Positions 1 to 8,552 of a stretch of 64,000 bases of DNA are shown here, piece by piece. The translations under genes and the position numbers were made by a program. Origin of the DNA: DATFDN01 sp963818725 (lineage in GTDB: Bacteria; Pseudomonadota; Alphaproteobacteria; Acetobacterales; Acetobacteraceae); the NCBI GenBank assembly GCA_963818725.1, contig CAWFTU010000014.1:620001-684000 (forward strand), read 5' to 3'. Positions within the stretch are counted from its first letter, which is position 1. Each line of letters begins with the position of its first letter. The notes beneath the pieces were generated by a model that had not been told where the DNA came from, made no database searches, and saw nothing but the letters and a program-made list of their open reading frames with translations.

Positions 1-233
1 TCTGGAGCGGGTTCCGGCTTGTCCGGGACCGGCGCGGGTGCTGCGGCCGATTGCGCCGGGCCGGGTGCCGGCTCGAAAACGACCTCGACCGCGCCTTCTC
101 CCGGCGAGGCAAGCTCGCGCGGCTGGTTCTGGACGAACAGCAGGGGCCCCGCGAGCGCCGCCGTGTGAACCAAGAGCGAAAACGCGATCCGGAAACCAGA
201 GGGCGAGGACCGCCAGTCCCGAGTTCTTGCCAT
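1..233 (-). CDS. TonB-like energy transducer, N-terminal part (cut by window edge)
   Basis: About 77 codons are open from an ATG at 233 to the left edge of the window. The predicted N-terminus has a short basic stretch, one hydrophobic segment (about residues 16-33) and then a Pro/Ala/Glu-rich region. The segment contains SLLVH, which fits the S-x3-H motif of the TonB transmembrane helix that contacts ExbB/ExbD. TonB proteins carry proton-motive-force energy from the inner membrane to outer-membrane receptors. The gene lies downstream of tolB on the same strand, 243 bases away, where pal normally sits. A second TolA-like protein is possible because only the N-terminus is visible. Confidence 0.6.
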   Translation of the reverse strand, partial: MARTRDWRSSPSGFRIAFSLLVHTAALAGPLLFVQNQPRELASPGEGAVEVVFEPAPGPAQSAAAPAPVPDKPEPAP

Positions 234-476
234 GGCGTCCAGTGCCCAACGCCGCGAAGCCTCGGAAGGTAGGTGAAAAGGGGGGAAGCTGGCTGTCCCG
301 GTCTCTTGATCCCTGTTGCGGGATCGCGCGTCATTGGCAGATCCCAAGCGGACCGACACGGCACCTCCCCAAAAACGCTGCTTATGCGCTTGCCCTTCCT
401 TCTACGGGTCTCTTCCCGGACCATCAAGGAGGCCGGCCTTGCCGGAGCCGTCTGGCTTGAGCAGAGGCGCGTCGGT
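234..476. other. tolB to TonB-like intergenic region, pal missing
   Basis: This 243-base gap has no convincing gene. It contains a 6-bp perfect hairpin, GATCCC/GGGATC with a 6-base loop, at 308-325. No T-tract follows it on the minus strand, so it is not a clear Rho-independent terminator. The pal gene normally follows tolB but is absent here. Confidence 0.4.
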
Positions 477-1844
477 CTATTCGCCGAGTGGTGACCAAGC
501 CGGATCGGTGGCGTTGGTCGCGGTTGGGATCGGGCGCTGGTTGAAGCCGGTGATGTCCACCGACACCAGGTGCGAGGAAAATCCGGCGCCGGTTGCGTCG
601 GCGGCCCGGCTCTGGCTGAAAAACATCAGCACGCGCCCGTTCGGCGCGAAGGTTGGTCCCTCGATGTCCCAGCCTTGCGCCAGGATGCGCTCGCCGCTGC
701 CGTCGGGTTGCATGACGCCGATCTCGAAGCCGCTGGACCCGCCGCCGAACCGGGTGAAGGCGATCAGGTCGCCGCGCGGCGACCAAACGGGGGTGGCGTA
801 GCGGCCCGACCCGAAGCTGATGCGCCGCGCCTCGCCGCCTTCGGCGCCCATGATGTAGAGTTGCTGATCGCCGCCGCGATCGGAGTTGAACACGATCTGC
901 GTTCCGTCGGGACTGTAGCAGGGGCTGACATCGATCGAATCCGATTGCGTCAGGCGTTGCGTCGCGCGGCTGGCGAGGTCCACCACGACGATGTCCGAGC
1001 CGCTGCCCTGCGCGACCGACATGATGACCCGTCCGCCATCGGGCGAGAAGCGCGGCGCGAAGGTCATCCCGTTGAAGTCGCCGAGCGCGGACTGGCGGCC
1101 GCTGGCGAGGTCGAGCAGGTAAACCCGCGGGCGGTTGTTGGCGTAGCTCATGAACGCGAGCTGGTCGCGCACAGGGGAGAAGCGTGGCGTCAGCACCATC
1201 CACGCGCCATCCGTCAGCAGCCGCTGGTTGGCGCCGTCCTGGTCCATGATGGCGAGGCGCCGGACCTGCCGCCCGCGGGGGCCGGTCGCGGAGATATAGG
1301 CGATGCGGGTGTCGAAGTAGCCCTTCTCCCCGAGCAGCCGCTCGTAGATCACATCGGCCATGATGTGCGCGATGCGGCGCCAGTTGGCGGTGCTCGATGT
1401 GTACGCGGTGCCCTGAAGCTGCGCGCGCGGCAGCACGTCCCAAAGCCGGAACTCCACGCGCATGCTGGGGCCGGAGGCCCGGACCGTGCCCGTGATCAGG
1501 GCTTGCGCGCCAATCGCCGCCCAGTTCTGAAAGTCGGGCGCTCCGCCGGCCCCGGCCGGGCCCTGGACGAAGGCGGCCGGGCTGATCGGGCGAAACAGGC
1601 CGGAATTGCCGAGATCGGCAGTGATGACTTGCGCGATGTCCCGGCCGAGCCCGGCCGAGGCGGGGTCGGTGCCGGAGAGGTCGGTGATCGCGATCGGGAT
1701 CGGCGCGGTGCGAGCGCGGTTCACGTCGATCACCGCGCTGGGTGCCTGAGCGAGGGCGGGAGCGGCGGCAAGCACGGACGCGGCAGCGGCCGCGCTCATC
1801 AGGCCGCGGCGGGGCAGAAGGGGTACGCCGTCGAAGTGCGTCAT
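477..1844 (-). CDS. tolB: Tol-Pal system beta-propeller protein TolB
   Basis: Periplasmic TolB, 455 aa, links Pal and peptidoglycan-associated outer-membrane proteins to TolA during envelope constriction at division. A signal peptide starts with RRGLM and runs through an Ala-rich core to ALAQA (about residues 12-34); the paired arginines look Tat-like. The N-terminal domain (about 40-165) is followed by WD40/PD40-type propeller repeats with recurring FSPDG, YSPDG and WSPRG motifs (about 220-450). Length matches the family. It is the last tol gene of the run tolQ-tolR-tolA-tolB on the minus strand, 34 bases after tolA. Confidence 0.95.
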   Translation of the reverse strand: MTHFDGVPLLPRRGLMSAAAAASVLAAAPALAQAPSAVIDVNRARTAPIPIAITDLSGTDPASAGLGRDIAQVITADLGNSGLFRPISPAAFVQGPAGAGGAPDFQNWAAIGAQALITGTVRASGPSMRVEFRLWDVLPRAQLQGTAYTSSTANWRRIAHIMADVIYERLLGEKGYFDTRIAYISATGPRGRQVRRLAIMDQDGANQRLLTDGAWMVLTPRFSPVRDQLAFMSYANNRPRVYLLDLASGRQSALGDFNGMTFAPRFSPDGGRVIMSVAQGSGSDIVVVDLASRATQRLTQSDSIDVSPCYSPDGTQIVFNSDRGGDQQLYIMGAEGGEARRISFGSGRYATPVWSPRGDLIAFTRFGGGSSGFEIGVMQPDGSGERILAQGWDIEGPTFAPNGRVLMFFSQSRAADATGAGFSSHLVSVDITGFNQRPIPTATNATDPAWSPLGE

Positions 1845-1878
1845 GCGAGTCCTTGGGAGAAGGTCGGAGGTGGATCGG

Positions 1879-2874
1879 TCAGGGGCGGAACCTGAAGGTC
1901 AGCACGTTCACCTTGCCCAGCAATCTCGGGGGCAGGGGCAGGTTGGCGCAGGCTGGTGACATGACGGCGCGCACCGCCCGTTCGGCGAAGGCGCGCAGGC
2001 TGGGGTTGGACAGGCGGCTCTCATCGGCGGTTGCCACGCTCGCGCGGCGCACCACCCCGTCGGCGTCGGTTGTCACGGTGAGCAGGACCGACATCCGGTC
2101 CAGATCCGGTGCGCCAGGATCGGAGGTCCAGCAGGGACGGACGTGCTCGCCGATCGCGCCCCGCTCCGCGCCTGACAGGGCGCCGGTCGCGTCCGCCGCC
2201 GGGCTGCCGCCCGCGTCCGGCACCCCGCCTGGACGAGGATTGGCGCGCGCCTGGGGCGCGTGCTGTTGCGCGCGGGCCAGGGCGCGCAGCCGCTCCAACG
2301 TGTTCTCAAGCGCCGCGCTGGAGGGCGCCGGGTTGGCGGTGGGATTGGGTTGCGCGGTCGGGCTCGGCGGCACGGGCGGCGGCAAGGGCAGCTTCCGGGC
2401 TGGCGCGGGCGTGGGTTGCGCCCGTACTGGCGAGGCAGGCGCTGGCGGCGGGGGCACGGGCGGGGGTGGTAGGGGCAGCGCCTCGGTCGGCGCTGGCGTC
2501 GGCGCCGGGCGCGGGGGCAGAGGCGGAGCCGGAGGCGGCCGGACCGCTGACGGAACGGGTGGCGGCGGGGGCGGAGGCGGCGGAGGCGTCGTGTCCTCCA
2601 GCGGCTGCGGCTTGGGCGGGGCGGCGGCCGGGCGCGCTGGCGTTGGGGTCGCGGCGCGCGCTGGGGCGGACCCGGGCGCGGGAGTCGCCGCCTTGGCGGG
2701 AGGCCCGGATTCGGTCTGGAACACCATGTCCACCGCGGTCTCGGGCGGCGGCTCGGGCGGTCGCGCCAGGGGCAGGCCGATCAGCACCGCGCAGAGGAGA
2801 AGCACGTGCAGGGCGAAGGAGGCGAAGGCCCCCCGGCGCAGCTCGGGGCTCATGGTCTCCAGCGCCGCGGACAT
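1879..2874 (-). CDS. tolA: TolA-like inner-membrane protein with proline-rich linker
   Basis: The product has 331 aa. A hydrophobic helix at about residues 17-36 anchors it in the inner membrane. A very long Pro/Ala-rich linker (about 40-200, including a run of ten prolines) takes the place of the Lys/Ala helix of enterobacterial TolA. A C-terminal domain (about 235-331) has the TonB/TolA-type pattern: VLLTVTTDADGVV, then an AFAERAVRAV helix and a LTFRF end. It should connect the TolQ-TolR motor to TolB/Pal. It follows tolR by 3 bases and precedes tolB. Annotation as TolA rests on position and domain order; a TonB name is also possible by sequence alone. Confidence 0.88.
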   Translation of the reverse strand: MSAALETMSPELRRGAFASFALHVLLLCAVLIGLPLARPPEPPPETAVDMVFQTESGPPAKAATPAPGSAPARAATPTPARPAAAPPKPQPLEDTTPPPPPPPPPPVPSAVRPPPAPPLPPRPAPTPAPTEALPLPPPPVPPPPAPASPVRAQPTPAPARKLPLPPPVPPSPTAQPNPTANPAPSSAALENTLERLRALARAQQHAPQARANPRPGGVPDAGGSPAADATGALSGAERGAIGEHVRPCWTSDPGAPDLDRMSVLLTVTTDADGVVRRASVATADESRLSNPSLRAFAERAVRAVMSPACANLPLPPRLLGKVNVLTFRFRP

Positions 2875-2877
2875 GGC

Positions 2878-3363
2878 TCAGCCGCTTTTGCCCCGCTCAG
2901 CCGGCGCGGGGGCCGGCGTGGCGGCGGGAGCCGGGCTCGGCGCCGCCTGCTCGGCCAGCAGGGCGACCTTGGTGAACCCGCCCTGGGTGATCGTGCCCAT
3001 GACCTCCATGATGCGCCCGTACGCGAGATCCTTGTCGCCGCGCACGAAGATGCGCCGGTCGGTGTTGCTCTGCGCGATCGCCTGCAACTTCGCCACCAGC
3101 GCGTCGAGGTCCACCTTCTCGTTTTGCAGGAAAATGTCGCCGTGCGCGTCGATCGAGACAGTGAGCGGCTGGCTGTCGGAATTGAGCGGCTGGGCGTCGG
3201 TTTTCGGCAGGTCGATGTTGACCCCCGAGGTCATCAGCGGCGCCGTCACCATGAAGATGATCAACAGCACGAGCATCACGTCCACCAGCGGCGTGACGTT
3301 GATCTCGGCCAGCGGACGATAGCGGCCCCGCCCCTTGCGCGGCGGTAGCGGACCAGCGGCCAT
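2878..3363 (-). CDS. tolR: Tol-Pal biopolymer transport protein TolR
   Basis: A 161-aa ExbD/TolR-family protein. One transmembrane helix (about residues 24-44) contains the family aspartate in the segment beginning PLVDVMLVLL, the proton-pathway residue of the TolQR motor. A periplasmic domain follows, with SIDAHGDIFL and FVRGDKDLAYGRI. A Pro/Ala-rich tail (about 140-157) is longer than in Escherichia coli. It lies between tolQ (30 bases upstream) and tolA (3 bases downstream), so cotranscription is almost certain. Confidence 0.95.
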   Translation of the reverse strand: MAAGPLPPRKGRGRYRPLAEINVTPLVDVMLVLLIIFMVTAPLMTSGVNIDLPKTDAQPLNSDSQPLTVSIDAHGDIFLQNEKVDLDALVAKLQAIAQSNTDRRIFVRGDKDLAYGRIMEVMGTITQGGFTKVALLAEQAAPSPAPAATPAPAPAERGKSG

Positions 3364-3393
3364 GTGCTCAGCCCCCCTCCCTGCGCGCCGCCG

Positions 3394-4125
3394 TCACGCG
3401 CGCTCCTCGCCTTGGCGCGAAAGGATTGCGCTGAACTCGCTGCCGAACGCCTCCAGGCGTCCGGCGAAACGCGCCAGGTCGGTGCTGATCTTATTGTAGG
3501 CGAGCACGGCCGGGATCGCCGCGATGAGACCGATGGCGGTGGCGAACAGTGCCTCCGCGATGCCGGGCGCGACCACGGCGAGGTTGGTGTTGTGCATTGC
3601 CGCGATGGCCGAGAAGCTGTGCATGATCCCCCACACGGTGCCGAACAGGCCGATGAACGGCGCCGTGGCGCCGACCGAGGCGAGGAACACCATCCACCGC
3701 TCCAGCCGGTCCATCTCGCGGTTCACCGTGACGACGGTGGCGCGATCGACGCGCTCGCGCACGCCGCTCTTACCAAGCTCCACGCCGGCAACGCGCGCGC
3801 TGCGCCGCCACTCGCCCATCGCCGCGCCGAACACCGCGGCCATCGGATGGGTGGGGCGCGTCCCCTCTTGGTCGTACAGCTCCTCGAGGCTGCCGCCGGA
3901 CCAGAAGCGGTCCTCGAACTCGTCAGCCTCCTTGTTGGCCTTGCGCAGGCTCGACCATTTCTCGAACACCACCGCCCAGACCCAGACCGAGGCGGCGAGC
4001 AGCCCGACCATGACCAGCTTCACGACGATGTCGGCCTGTAGGAACAGTCCCCATAGCGACAAATCGCTGGCGCCGGCCCCCAGAGCCGCGGCGCCTTGGT
4101 TCACCGCATCGACAGCCCGGTCCAT
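3394..4125 (-). CDS. tolQ: Tol-Pal proton channel protein TolQ
   Basis: This 243-aa MotA/TolQ/ExbB-family protein forms the proton channel with TolR. Three hydrophobic segments are visible: about 33-53 (IVVKLVMVGLLAASVWVW), about 142-165 (GATAPFIGLFGTVWGIM) and about 182-205. The GLFGTVWGIMHSF motif is characteristic of the family. The ATG at 4125 was chosen because AGAGGAAAT lies just upstream and the longer reading adds only low-complexity residues. The ybgC stop is one base away, giving the common ybgC-tolQ-tolR-tolA-tolB order. Confidence 0.96.
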   Translation of the reverse strand: MDRAVDAVNQGAAALGAGASDLSLWGLFLQADIVVKLVMVGLLAASVWVWAVVFEKWSSLRKANKEADEFEDRFWSGGSLEELYDQEGTRPTHPMAAVFGAAMGEWRRSARVAGVELGKSGVRERVDRATVVTVNREMDRLERWMVFLASVGATAPFIGLFGTVWGIMHSFSAIAAMHNTNLAVVAPGIAEALFATAIGLIAAIPAVLAYNKISTDLARFAGRLEAFGSEFSAILSRQGEERA

Positions 4126-4126
4126 T

Positions 4127-4675
4127 CTATTTCCTCTCAGCCAGCGGCCGGTCCGCCAGCATTCCCTCGAACGCCGCCCGCCACCGCGCGGGAATGCGGG
4201 CTGGCCTTGTACCATCGAGCATGACGCACGCTAGCTCGATCTCGGCCACGGCGCACGACCCAAGCGGTCCGCGAATGTCCTGGCGCAGTTTGACGACAGC
4301 GACACGCACCTCCATGGGCTCGGTGACGACCACCAGCGAATCGTCGAGCCGGGCCGGGCGGCAATAGTCCAATTTTGCGCGCCGCACCACGAACATCATC
4401 TGCCAATCACGCACCATCTCGGCGTGCGGTACGCCGAGGGCGCGCAACGCCTCGGTGCGCGCCCGCTCGGCGAAGCGGAGATAGTTGGCGTGATAGACGA
4501 TGCCGCCGGCGTCAGTGTCCTCGTAGTAGACGCGCAGGGCGTAGCGGTGCTGGCCTTCGCGGATGGTCCCCTCCCCCCGGCCCCCTCCCGCAAGGGGAGG
4601 GGGAGCGGTACGGAAAGTCCCCTCCCCTTGCGGGAAGGGGTTGGGGGAGGGGTCTACCGGGCCATACCCGCTCAA
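4127..4675 (-). CDS. ybgC: Acyl-CoA thioesterase YbgC, with repeat-derived N-terminal extension
   Basis: A hotdog-fold thioesterase of the Tol-Pal operon. The core (from about residue 43) carries YYEDTDAGGIVYHANYL, in which the Asp of the 4HBT active-site motif is present. In-frame coding goes back to a TTG at 4675 that overlaps the ruvB stop, giving 182 aa instead of the usual 130-140. The extra ~40 residues (SPNPFPQGEG and PPPLAGGGRGEG) come from a dispersed GC-rich palindrome inside the gene. No ATG, GTG or TTG lies between the repeat and the core, so either translation starts in or before the repeat, or a frameshift hides the true start. Confidence 0.88.
   Translation of the reverse strand: MSGYGPVDPSPNPFPQGEGTFRTAPPPLAGGGRGEGTIREGQHRYALRVYYEDTDAGGIVYHANYLRFAERARTEALRALGVPHAEMVRDWQMMFVVRRAKLDYCRPARLDDSLVVVTEPMEVRVAVVKLRQDIRGPLGSCAVAEIELACVMLDGTRPARIPARWRAAFEGMLADRPLAERK
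4566..4657. repeat. Dispersed GC-rich palindromic repeat, copy inside ybgC
   Basis: Two inverted arms of the form CCCTCCCGCAAGGGGAGGG and CCCCTTGCGGGAAGGGG lie about 30 bases apart. Related sequences occur at 29271-29350, 40693-40726 and 54071-54105, three of them at gene ends or between genes. This copy lies inside the translated N-terminus of ybgC. Confidence 0.7.
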
Positions 4676-5713
4676 GCCTCCCCCCCAAGCAAATCAAGCT
4701 GACTCTGCGGCGTCGCGGGCGGCCTCAGGCCGAGATGGCGCCACCCGGTCTCGCCCAGCATCCGCCCGCGGCTAGTGCGCAGCACGAAGCCCTCCTGGAT
4801 CAGGTAGGGCTCGATCACGTCCTCCAGCGTGTCGCGCGGCTCGGCCAGCGCGGCGGCCAGGGTCTCCACGCCCACCGGGCCGCCGGCGTGGTGCTCGGCG
4901 ATGCGGCGCAGGTAGCGCCGGTCCATCGCATCCAGCCCGCGCGCGTCCACGTCCAGCCGACGCAGCGCCGCGTCGGCGGCGGCGCGATCGACGACCGCCC
5001 TGCCCTCCACCAGCGCGAAGTCCCGCACCCGGCGCAGCAAGCGCCCGGCCACGCGCGGCGTGCCGCGCGCGCGCCGCGCGATCTCCGCCGCGCCGTCGCG
5101 GGCGAGCGCGAAGCCAAGCTTCTCGGCGCCACGGCGGACGATCAGCTCCAGCTCCTCGGGCGTGTAGAAGACCAGCCGGAGCGGAATGCCGAAGCGGTCG
5201 CGCAGCGGCGTCGCCAGCAGGCCCGCCCGCGTGGTGGCGCCGACCAGGGTGAACGGCGACAGATCGATCCGCACCGAGCGCGCCGACGGCCCCTCGCCGA
5301 TCATCAGGTCAAGCTGGAAGTCCTCCATGGCCGGGTACAGCACCTCCTCGATCGCGGGCTGGAGGCGGTGGATCTCGTCGATGAACAGCACGTCGCGAGG
5401 CTGGAGGTTGGTCAGGATCGCGGCCAGGTCGCCGGCGCGCTGGATGATCGGGCCGGAGGTCGCGCGGAAGCCCACGCCCAGCTCGCGCGCGACGATCTGC
5501 GCCAGCGTGGTCTTGCCAAGACCGGGCGGCCCGTGCAGCAGCACATGGTCGAGCGCCTCGGCGCGGGATCGCGCCGAATTCGATGAACACGGCCAGGTTC
5601 TCGCGCGCCGCCCGCTGGCCGATGAACTCCACCAGGCGCTGCGGGCGCAGCGATACCTCGCCCGCGTCCTCGTCGAGCCGCGCCGGCGAGACGGCGCGTT
5701 CCTCGTCGCTCAT
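4672..5713 (-). CDS. ruvB: Holliday junction helicase RuvB (one frameshift)
   Basis: RuvB is the AAA+ hexameric motor that drives branch migration with RuvA. The N-terminal frame (5713 to about 5575) gives the SLRPQRLVEFIGQ start typical of RuvB. The rest is one base out of phase (about 5574 to 4672) and includes Walker A GPPGLGKTT, Walker B LFIDEIHR, sensor VGATTRAGLL and the winged-helix end with GFVLRTSRGR. The break lies at 5565-5580, where one extra base before ARSRAEALDHV restores the frame if removed. Apart from this the protein is full length (about 346 aa). It overlaps ruvA by 4 bases. A sequencing error is the simplest explanation because loss of ruvB would harm repair. Confidence 0.9.
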
Positions 5714-6324
5714 GCCGGACTCCGCTGCGCCAACTCCTTGAGGCTGTCACGGATCACCGCGTCCAGCCCGGCACTCTCACCCAGCCGTTCGACGACCTTG
5801 GCCACGACCGGGTGCGCCTCGACACGGCGATAGCCCAGATTGACCAGCGCGGAAAGCGCGTCCTCGACCGGGCCAGACGCCGCTACCGGGGCAGGCAGCG
5901 TGACACCCGGCACCGAGGGAATCGCGCCCGCCTTGTCGCGCAGCTCCGTGAGCAAGCGCACCGCGAGGCGGGCACCAACGCCCGGCGCGCGGGTCAGGCT
6001 GGCACGGTCCCCGGCGGCGATCGCGGCGACCAGGTCGCGCGGCGACAGGGCGGACAGCACGGACAGCGCCACCCTGGCACCCACGCCCTGAACGGTGGTC
6101 AGCAGGCGAAACCAGTCGCGCTCGGCCGCATCGATAAAGCCATACAGGATGATCGCGTCCTCGCGGACATGCGTCTCGATCAGCAGGCGGGCCGTCTCCG
6201 CCCCCGAGGGCAGCGCAGCGAGGGTGCGCGTCGAGACATGCACGAGATAGCCGACGCCGCCCACGTCAACGATGCAGCTCCCCTCCTCGCGCTGGGCGAT
6301 CCGCCCGGTGAGCAGCGCGATCAC
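5710..6324 (-). CDS. ruvA: Holliday junction DNA-binding protein RuvA
   Basis: RuvA (204 aa) binds four-way junctions as a tetramer and loads RuvB. Visible are the N-terminal OB domain starting MIALLTGRIAQ, the middle helix-hairpin-helix region (LLTTVQGVGARVALSVLSAL and LTRAPGVGARLAVRL, about residues 70-125), a flexible linker, and the C-terminal RuvB-binding domain with ALVNLGYRRVEA. Length is normal. ATGA overlaps join it to ruvC upstream and ruvB downstream. Confidence 0.96.
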   Translation of the reverse strand: MIALLTGRIAQREEGSCIVDVGGVGYLVHVSTRTLAALPSGAETARLLIETHVREDAIILYGFIDAAERDWFRLLTTVQGVGARVALSVLSALSPRDLVAAIAAGDRASLTRAPGVGARLAVRLLTELRDKAGAIPSVPGVTLPAPVAASGPVEDALSALVNLGYRRVEAHPVVAKVVERLGESAGLDAVIRDSLKELAQRSPA

Positions 6325-6827
6325 GCCCGCGCCTCGGCCCGTGCCCAGGCGATCCGGCTGGCGCGGTGGTGCGCATGGCAGATCGCCACGGCCAGCGCGT
6401 CGGCCGCGTCGGCGCGGTGCGGAATGGCGCCGGGCAGCAGCCGGCGCACCATGACCGCGACCTGCTCCTTGGCCGCCCCGCCGGTGCCGACCACGGCGAG
6501 CTTGACGGCCATCGCGCCATATTCCGCGACCGGGATGCCAGCGAGCGCCGGGGCGAGCAGCGCGACGCCGCGCGCGTAACCGAGCTTCAACGTGGCCGTA
6601 CCGTTGCGATTGACATACGTCTCCTCGACCGCCGCCTCATCTGGACGATGGGCCGTGATCAATTCAGTCAGCGCCGCGTGCAAGACGCGCAAGCGTTCGG
6701 GTACCGGCACGGCGGAGTCGGTCGCGATCACCCCATCGCCGATGTGGCGCAAGCGGTTTCCCGTGGCCTCGATCAACCCCCAGCCGGTGAAGCGCAGGCC
6801 GGGGTCGATGCCGAGCAGGCGGGTCAT
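6321..6827 (-). CDS. ruvC: Crossover junction endodeoxyribonuclease RuvC
   Basis: RuvC (168 aa) is the dimeric Mg-dependent resolvase that cuts Holliday junctions. The first catalytic Asp is in LLGIDPGLRFTGWG near the N-terminus. The EETYVNRN motif and the C-terminal DAADALAVAICH segment supply the other acidic residues. It is the first gene of the ruvC-ruvA-ruvB-ybgC-tol run. Upstream (6887-6910) lies a short copy of a second dispersed repeat beginning GTCATGCCGGGCTTGG. Confidence 0.95.
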   Translation of the reverse strand: MTRLLGIDPGLRFTGWGLIEATGNRLRHIGDGVIATDSAVPVPERLRVLHAALTELITAHRPDEAAVEETYVNRNGTATLKLGYARGVALLAPALAGIPVAEYGAMAVKLAVVGTGGAAKEQVAVMVRRLLPGAIPHRADAADALAVAICHAHHRASRIAWARAEARA

Positions 6828-6952
6828 GGCGCGAATCGGGGCATGATTGAAGCGGTGATAGCATAGGCTGAGCGCGACCGTTTCCGGTCATGCCGGGCTT
6901 GGTCCGGGCACTCATGTCCTTGCTCGTGCGGCGTTCGAGACGTGAATGGCCG

Positions 6953-7964
6953 CTAGCCCGCCCCCACTGTCAACACGATCTTGCCGATATGCGTGCTGCT
7001 CTCCATCAGCCGGTGCGCCTCGGCGGCCTGCGCGAGGGGGAAAGTGGCGTGGATGACCGGCGCGCACTGGCCCTTGTCGAGCAGCGGCCAGACCTTCTCG
7101 CGCAGCTCCGACGCGATCGCCGCCTTCTGCACGGTGGTGCGCGGGCGCATGGTCGATCCGGTGACGGTCAGGCGGCGGACCATGATGGGGGTCAGGTCGA
7201 GCGCCTCCACCTTTGACCCGCCAAGAAACGCGATCAGCACCAGCCGCCCGTCCATCGCGAGCGCGCGCAGGTTGCGCGCGAAATAGGCGCCGCCCACCAT
7301 GTCGAGCACGACATCGACGCCGCGCCCGTCGGTCAGGCGCTTGACCTCCTCCAGGAAATCCTGCGTGCGATAGTTGATGGCGGCGGCCGCGCCGAGCCGC
7401 AGGCACGCCGCGCATTTTTCATCCGACCCGGCGGTGGCGTACGGCTCGGCGCCAAAGGCGCGGGCGAGCTGGATGGCGGTGACGCCAATGCCCGAGGTGC
7501 CGCCATGGATCAGGGCGCGTTCTCCGCGCGCCAGGCGGCCGTGCTGGAACAGGTTGGCCCAGACCGTGAAATAGGTCTCGGGCAGCGCGGCGGCACGGAT
7601 CGCGTCGTAGCCCTCGGGCCAGGGCAGGCACTGGCCGGCGGGCACCGCGCAGGTACTCGGCGTAGCCGCCGCCATTGGCGAGGCCGCAGACCTCGTCCCC
7701 GACGTGAACGCCGCGCGCCTCGGCGCCCGCCGCGACCACCTCGCCCGCGACCTCCAGCCCGATGATCGGGCTCGCGCCCGGCGGCGGCGGGTAGGCGCCC
7801 TTGCGCTGCTGCACGTCGGGTCGGTTCACGCCAGCCGCCTCGACCCGGATCAGCACCTCGTCGGCACGCGGCGACGGGACTGGGCCGGTCGCCGGCTTCA
7901 GCACCTCTGGCCCGCCCGCCTCGGCGGCGGCGATATAGGTCATCTGCTGCGGCAGGCTGCTCAT
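6953..7964 (-). CDS. NAD(P)H quinone oxidoreductase, PIG3 type (one frameshift)
   Basis: A zinc-free medium-chain reductase of the quinone oxidoreductase family, about 335 aa after frame repair. The N-terminal half (7964 to about 7655) has AAGVNRPDVQQRKGAYPPPPG, typical of the PIG3/TP53I3 branch. The C-terminal half (about 7650 to 6953) has the Rossmann segment IHGGTSGIGVTAIQLA and the conserved end with HIGKIVL. A single-base shift near 7650, between ANGGGYAEY and AVPAGQCLP, breaks the reading frame. No zinc ligands are seen, as expected. The substrate is unknown. It sits upstream of ruvC on the same strand with 125 bases between. Confidence 0.82.
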
Positions 7965-8021
7965 GCGCCGATCCTCCTGGTTCCGCCGCTCTTGCGGCGT
8001 CCGCCGGAGTGGCGTCAAGCC

Positions 8022-8435
8022 TCAGCGGGGCGTGCCGTGCTCCTTGGCGCCGGGCACCGCTTCCTGCGGAATGGTGATGGCGTCCTTTTCGACGACGATC
8101 TTCGTGCTGTTGCAGGAGTGCAGACCGACTGACTGCAGCCTGTGCCCGCCCTCCAACTCGACTGCGATGTTGGCAATGCACTCCCGAGCTGGCACGGCAA
8201 CCTGCACGGCTTGATTGCTCGCCAGCCCGCCGCTGCCCAGGTTCCATACTTTCCCGTCCGTGGTCTGCACGCGGCCTTGGGTTATATTGGCGCCGCTCCT
8301 GTTCTGGAGAACAATTTGGCTAGCATCTGGCTGCGTCGTCGCATTCGGCATATCGGCCGCTAGGACGGGGTGCGTCGCCGCCAGCAGCAACGCTGCAACG
8401 AGCGGCGCGCCAGTCAGGAAGGAGGGACGGGGCAT
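8022..8435 (-). CDS. Small secreted protein of unknown function
   Basis: A 137-aa protein with a clear signal peptide (hydrophobic core about residues 9-24, cleavage expected after PVLAA). The mature part has about 110 residues, two cysteines, a QNRSGANI segment and a short charged tail. It does not match a family I can name. It ends just before the leader of the quinone oxidoreductase gene and is divergent from hyuB, with a 117-base promoter space at 8436-8552. The Cys pair (about residues 90 and 109) could form a disulfide in the periplasm. Confidence 0.6.
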   Translation of the reverse strand: MPRPSFLTGAPLVAALLLAATHPVLAADMPNATTQPDASQIVLQNRSGANITQGRVQTTDGKVWNLGSGGLASNQAVQVAVPARECIANIAVELEGGHRLQSVGLHSCNSTKIVVEKDAITIPQEAVPGAKEHGTPR

Positions 8436-8552
8436 AACGCGATCCTTCTGTCTCGCGCTGAAAACCTCCTATTGACGGTCGGGTTCCCGGGAGAGGCGTC
8501 CGTTCCTTCTACACCGATTGCCAGCCTCGGGGATTGATGGTCCGATCCCCAC

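Noticed and set aside
1742..3322. Long plus-strand reading frame rich in Gly/Ala/Arg across tolA and tolR
   Set aside because: It is the mirror of the real tol genes in high-GC DNA, has low complexity and no family motif.
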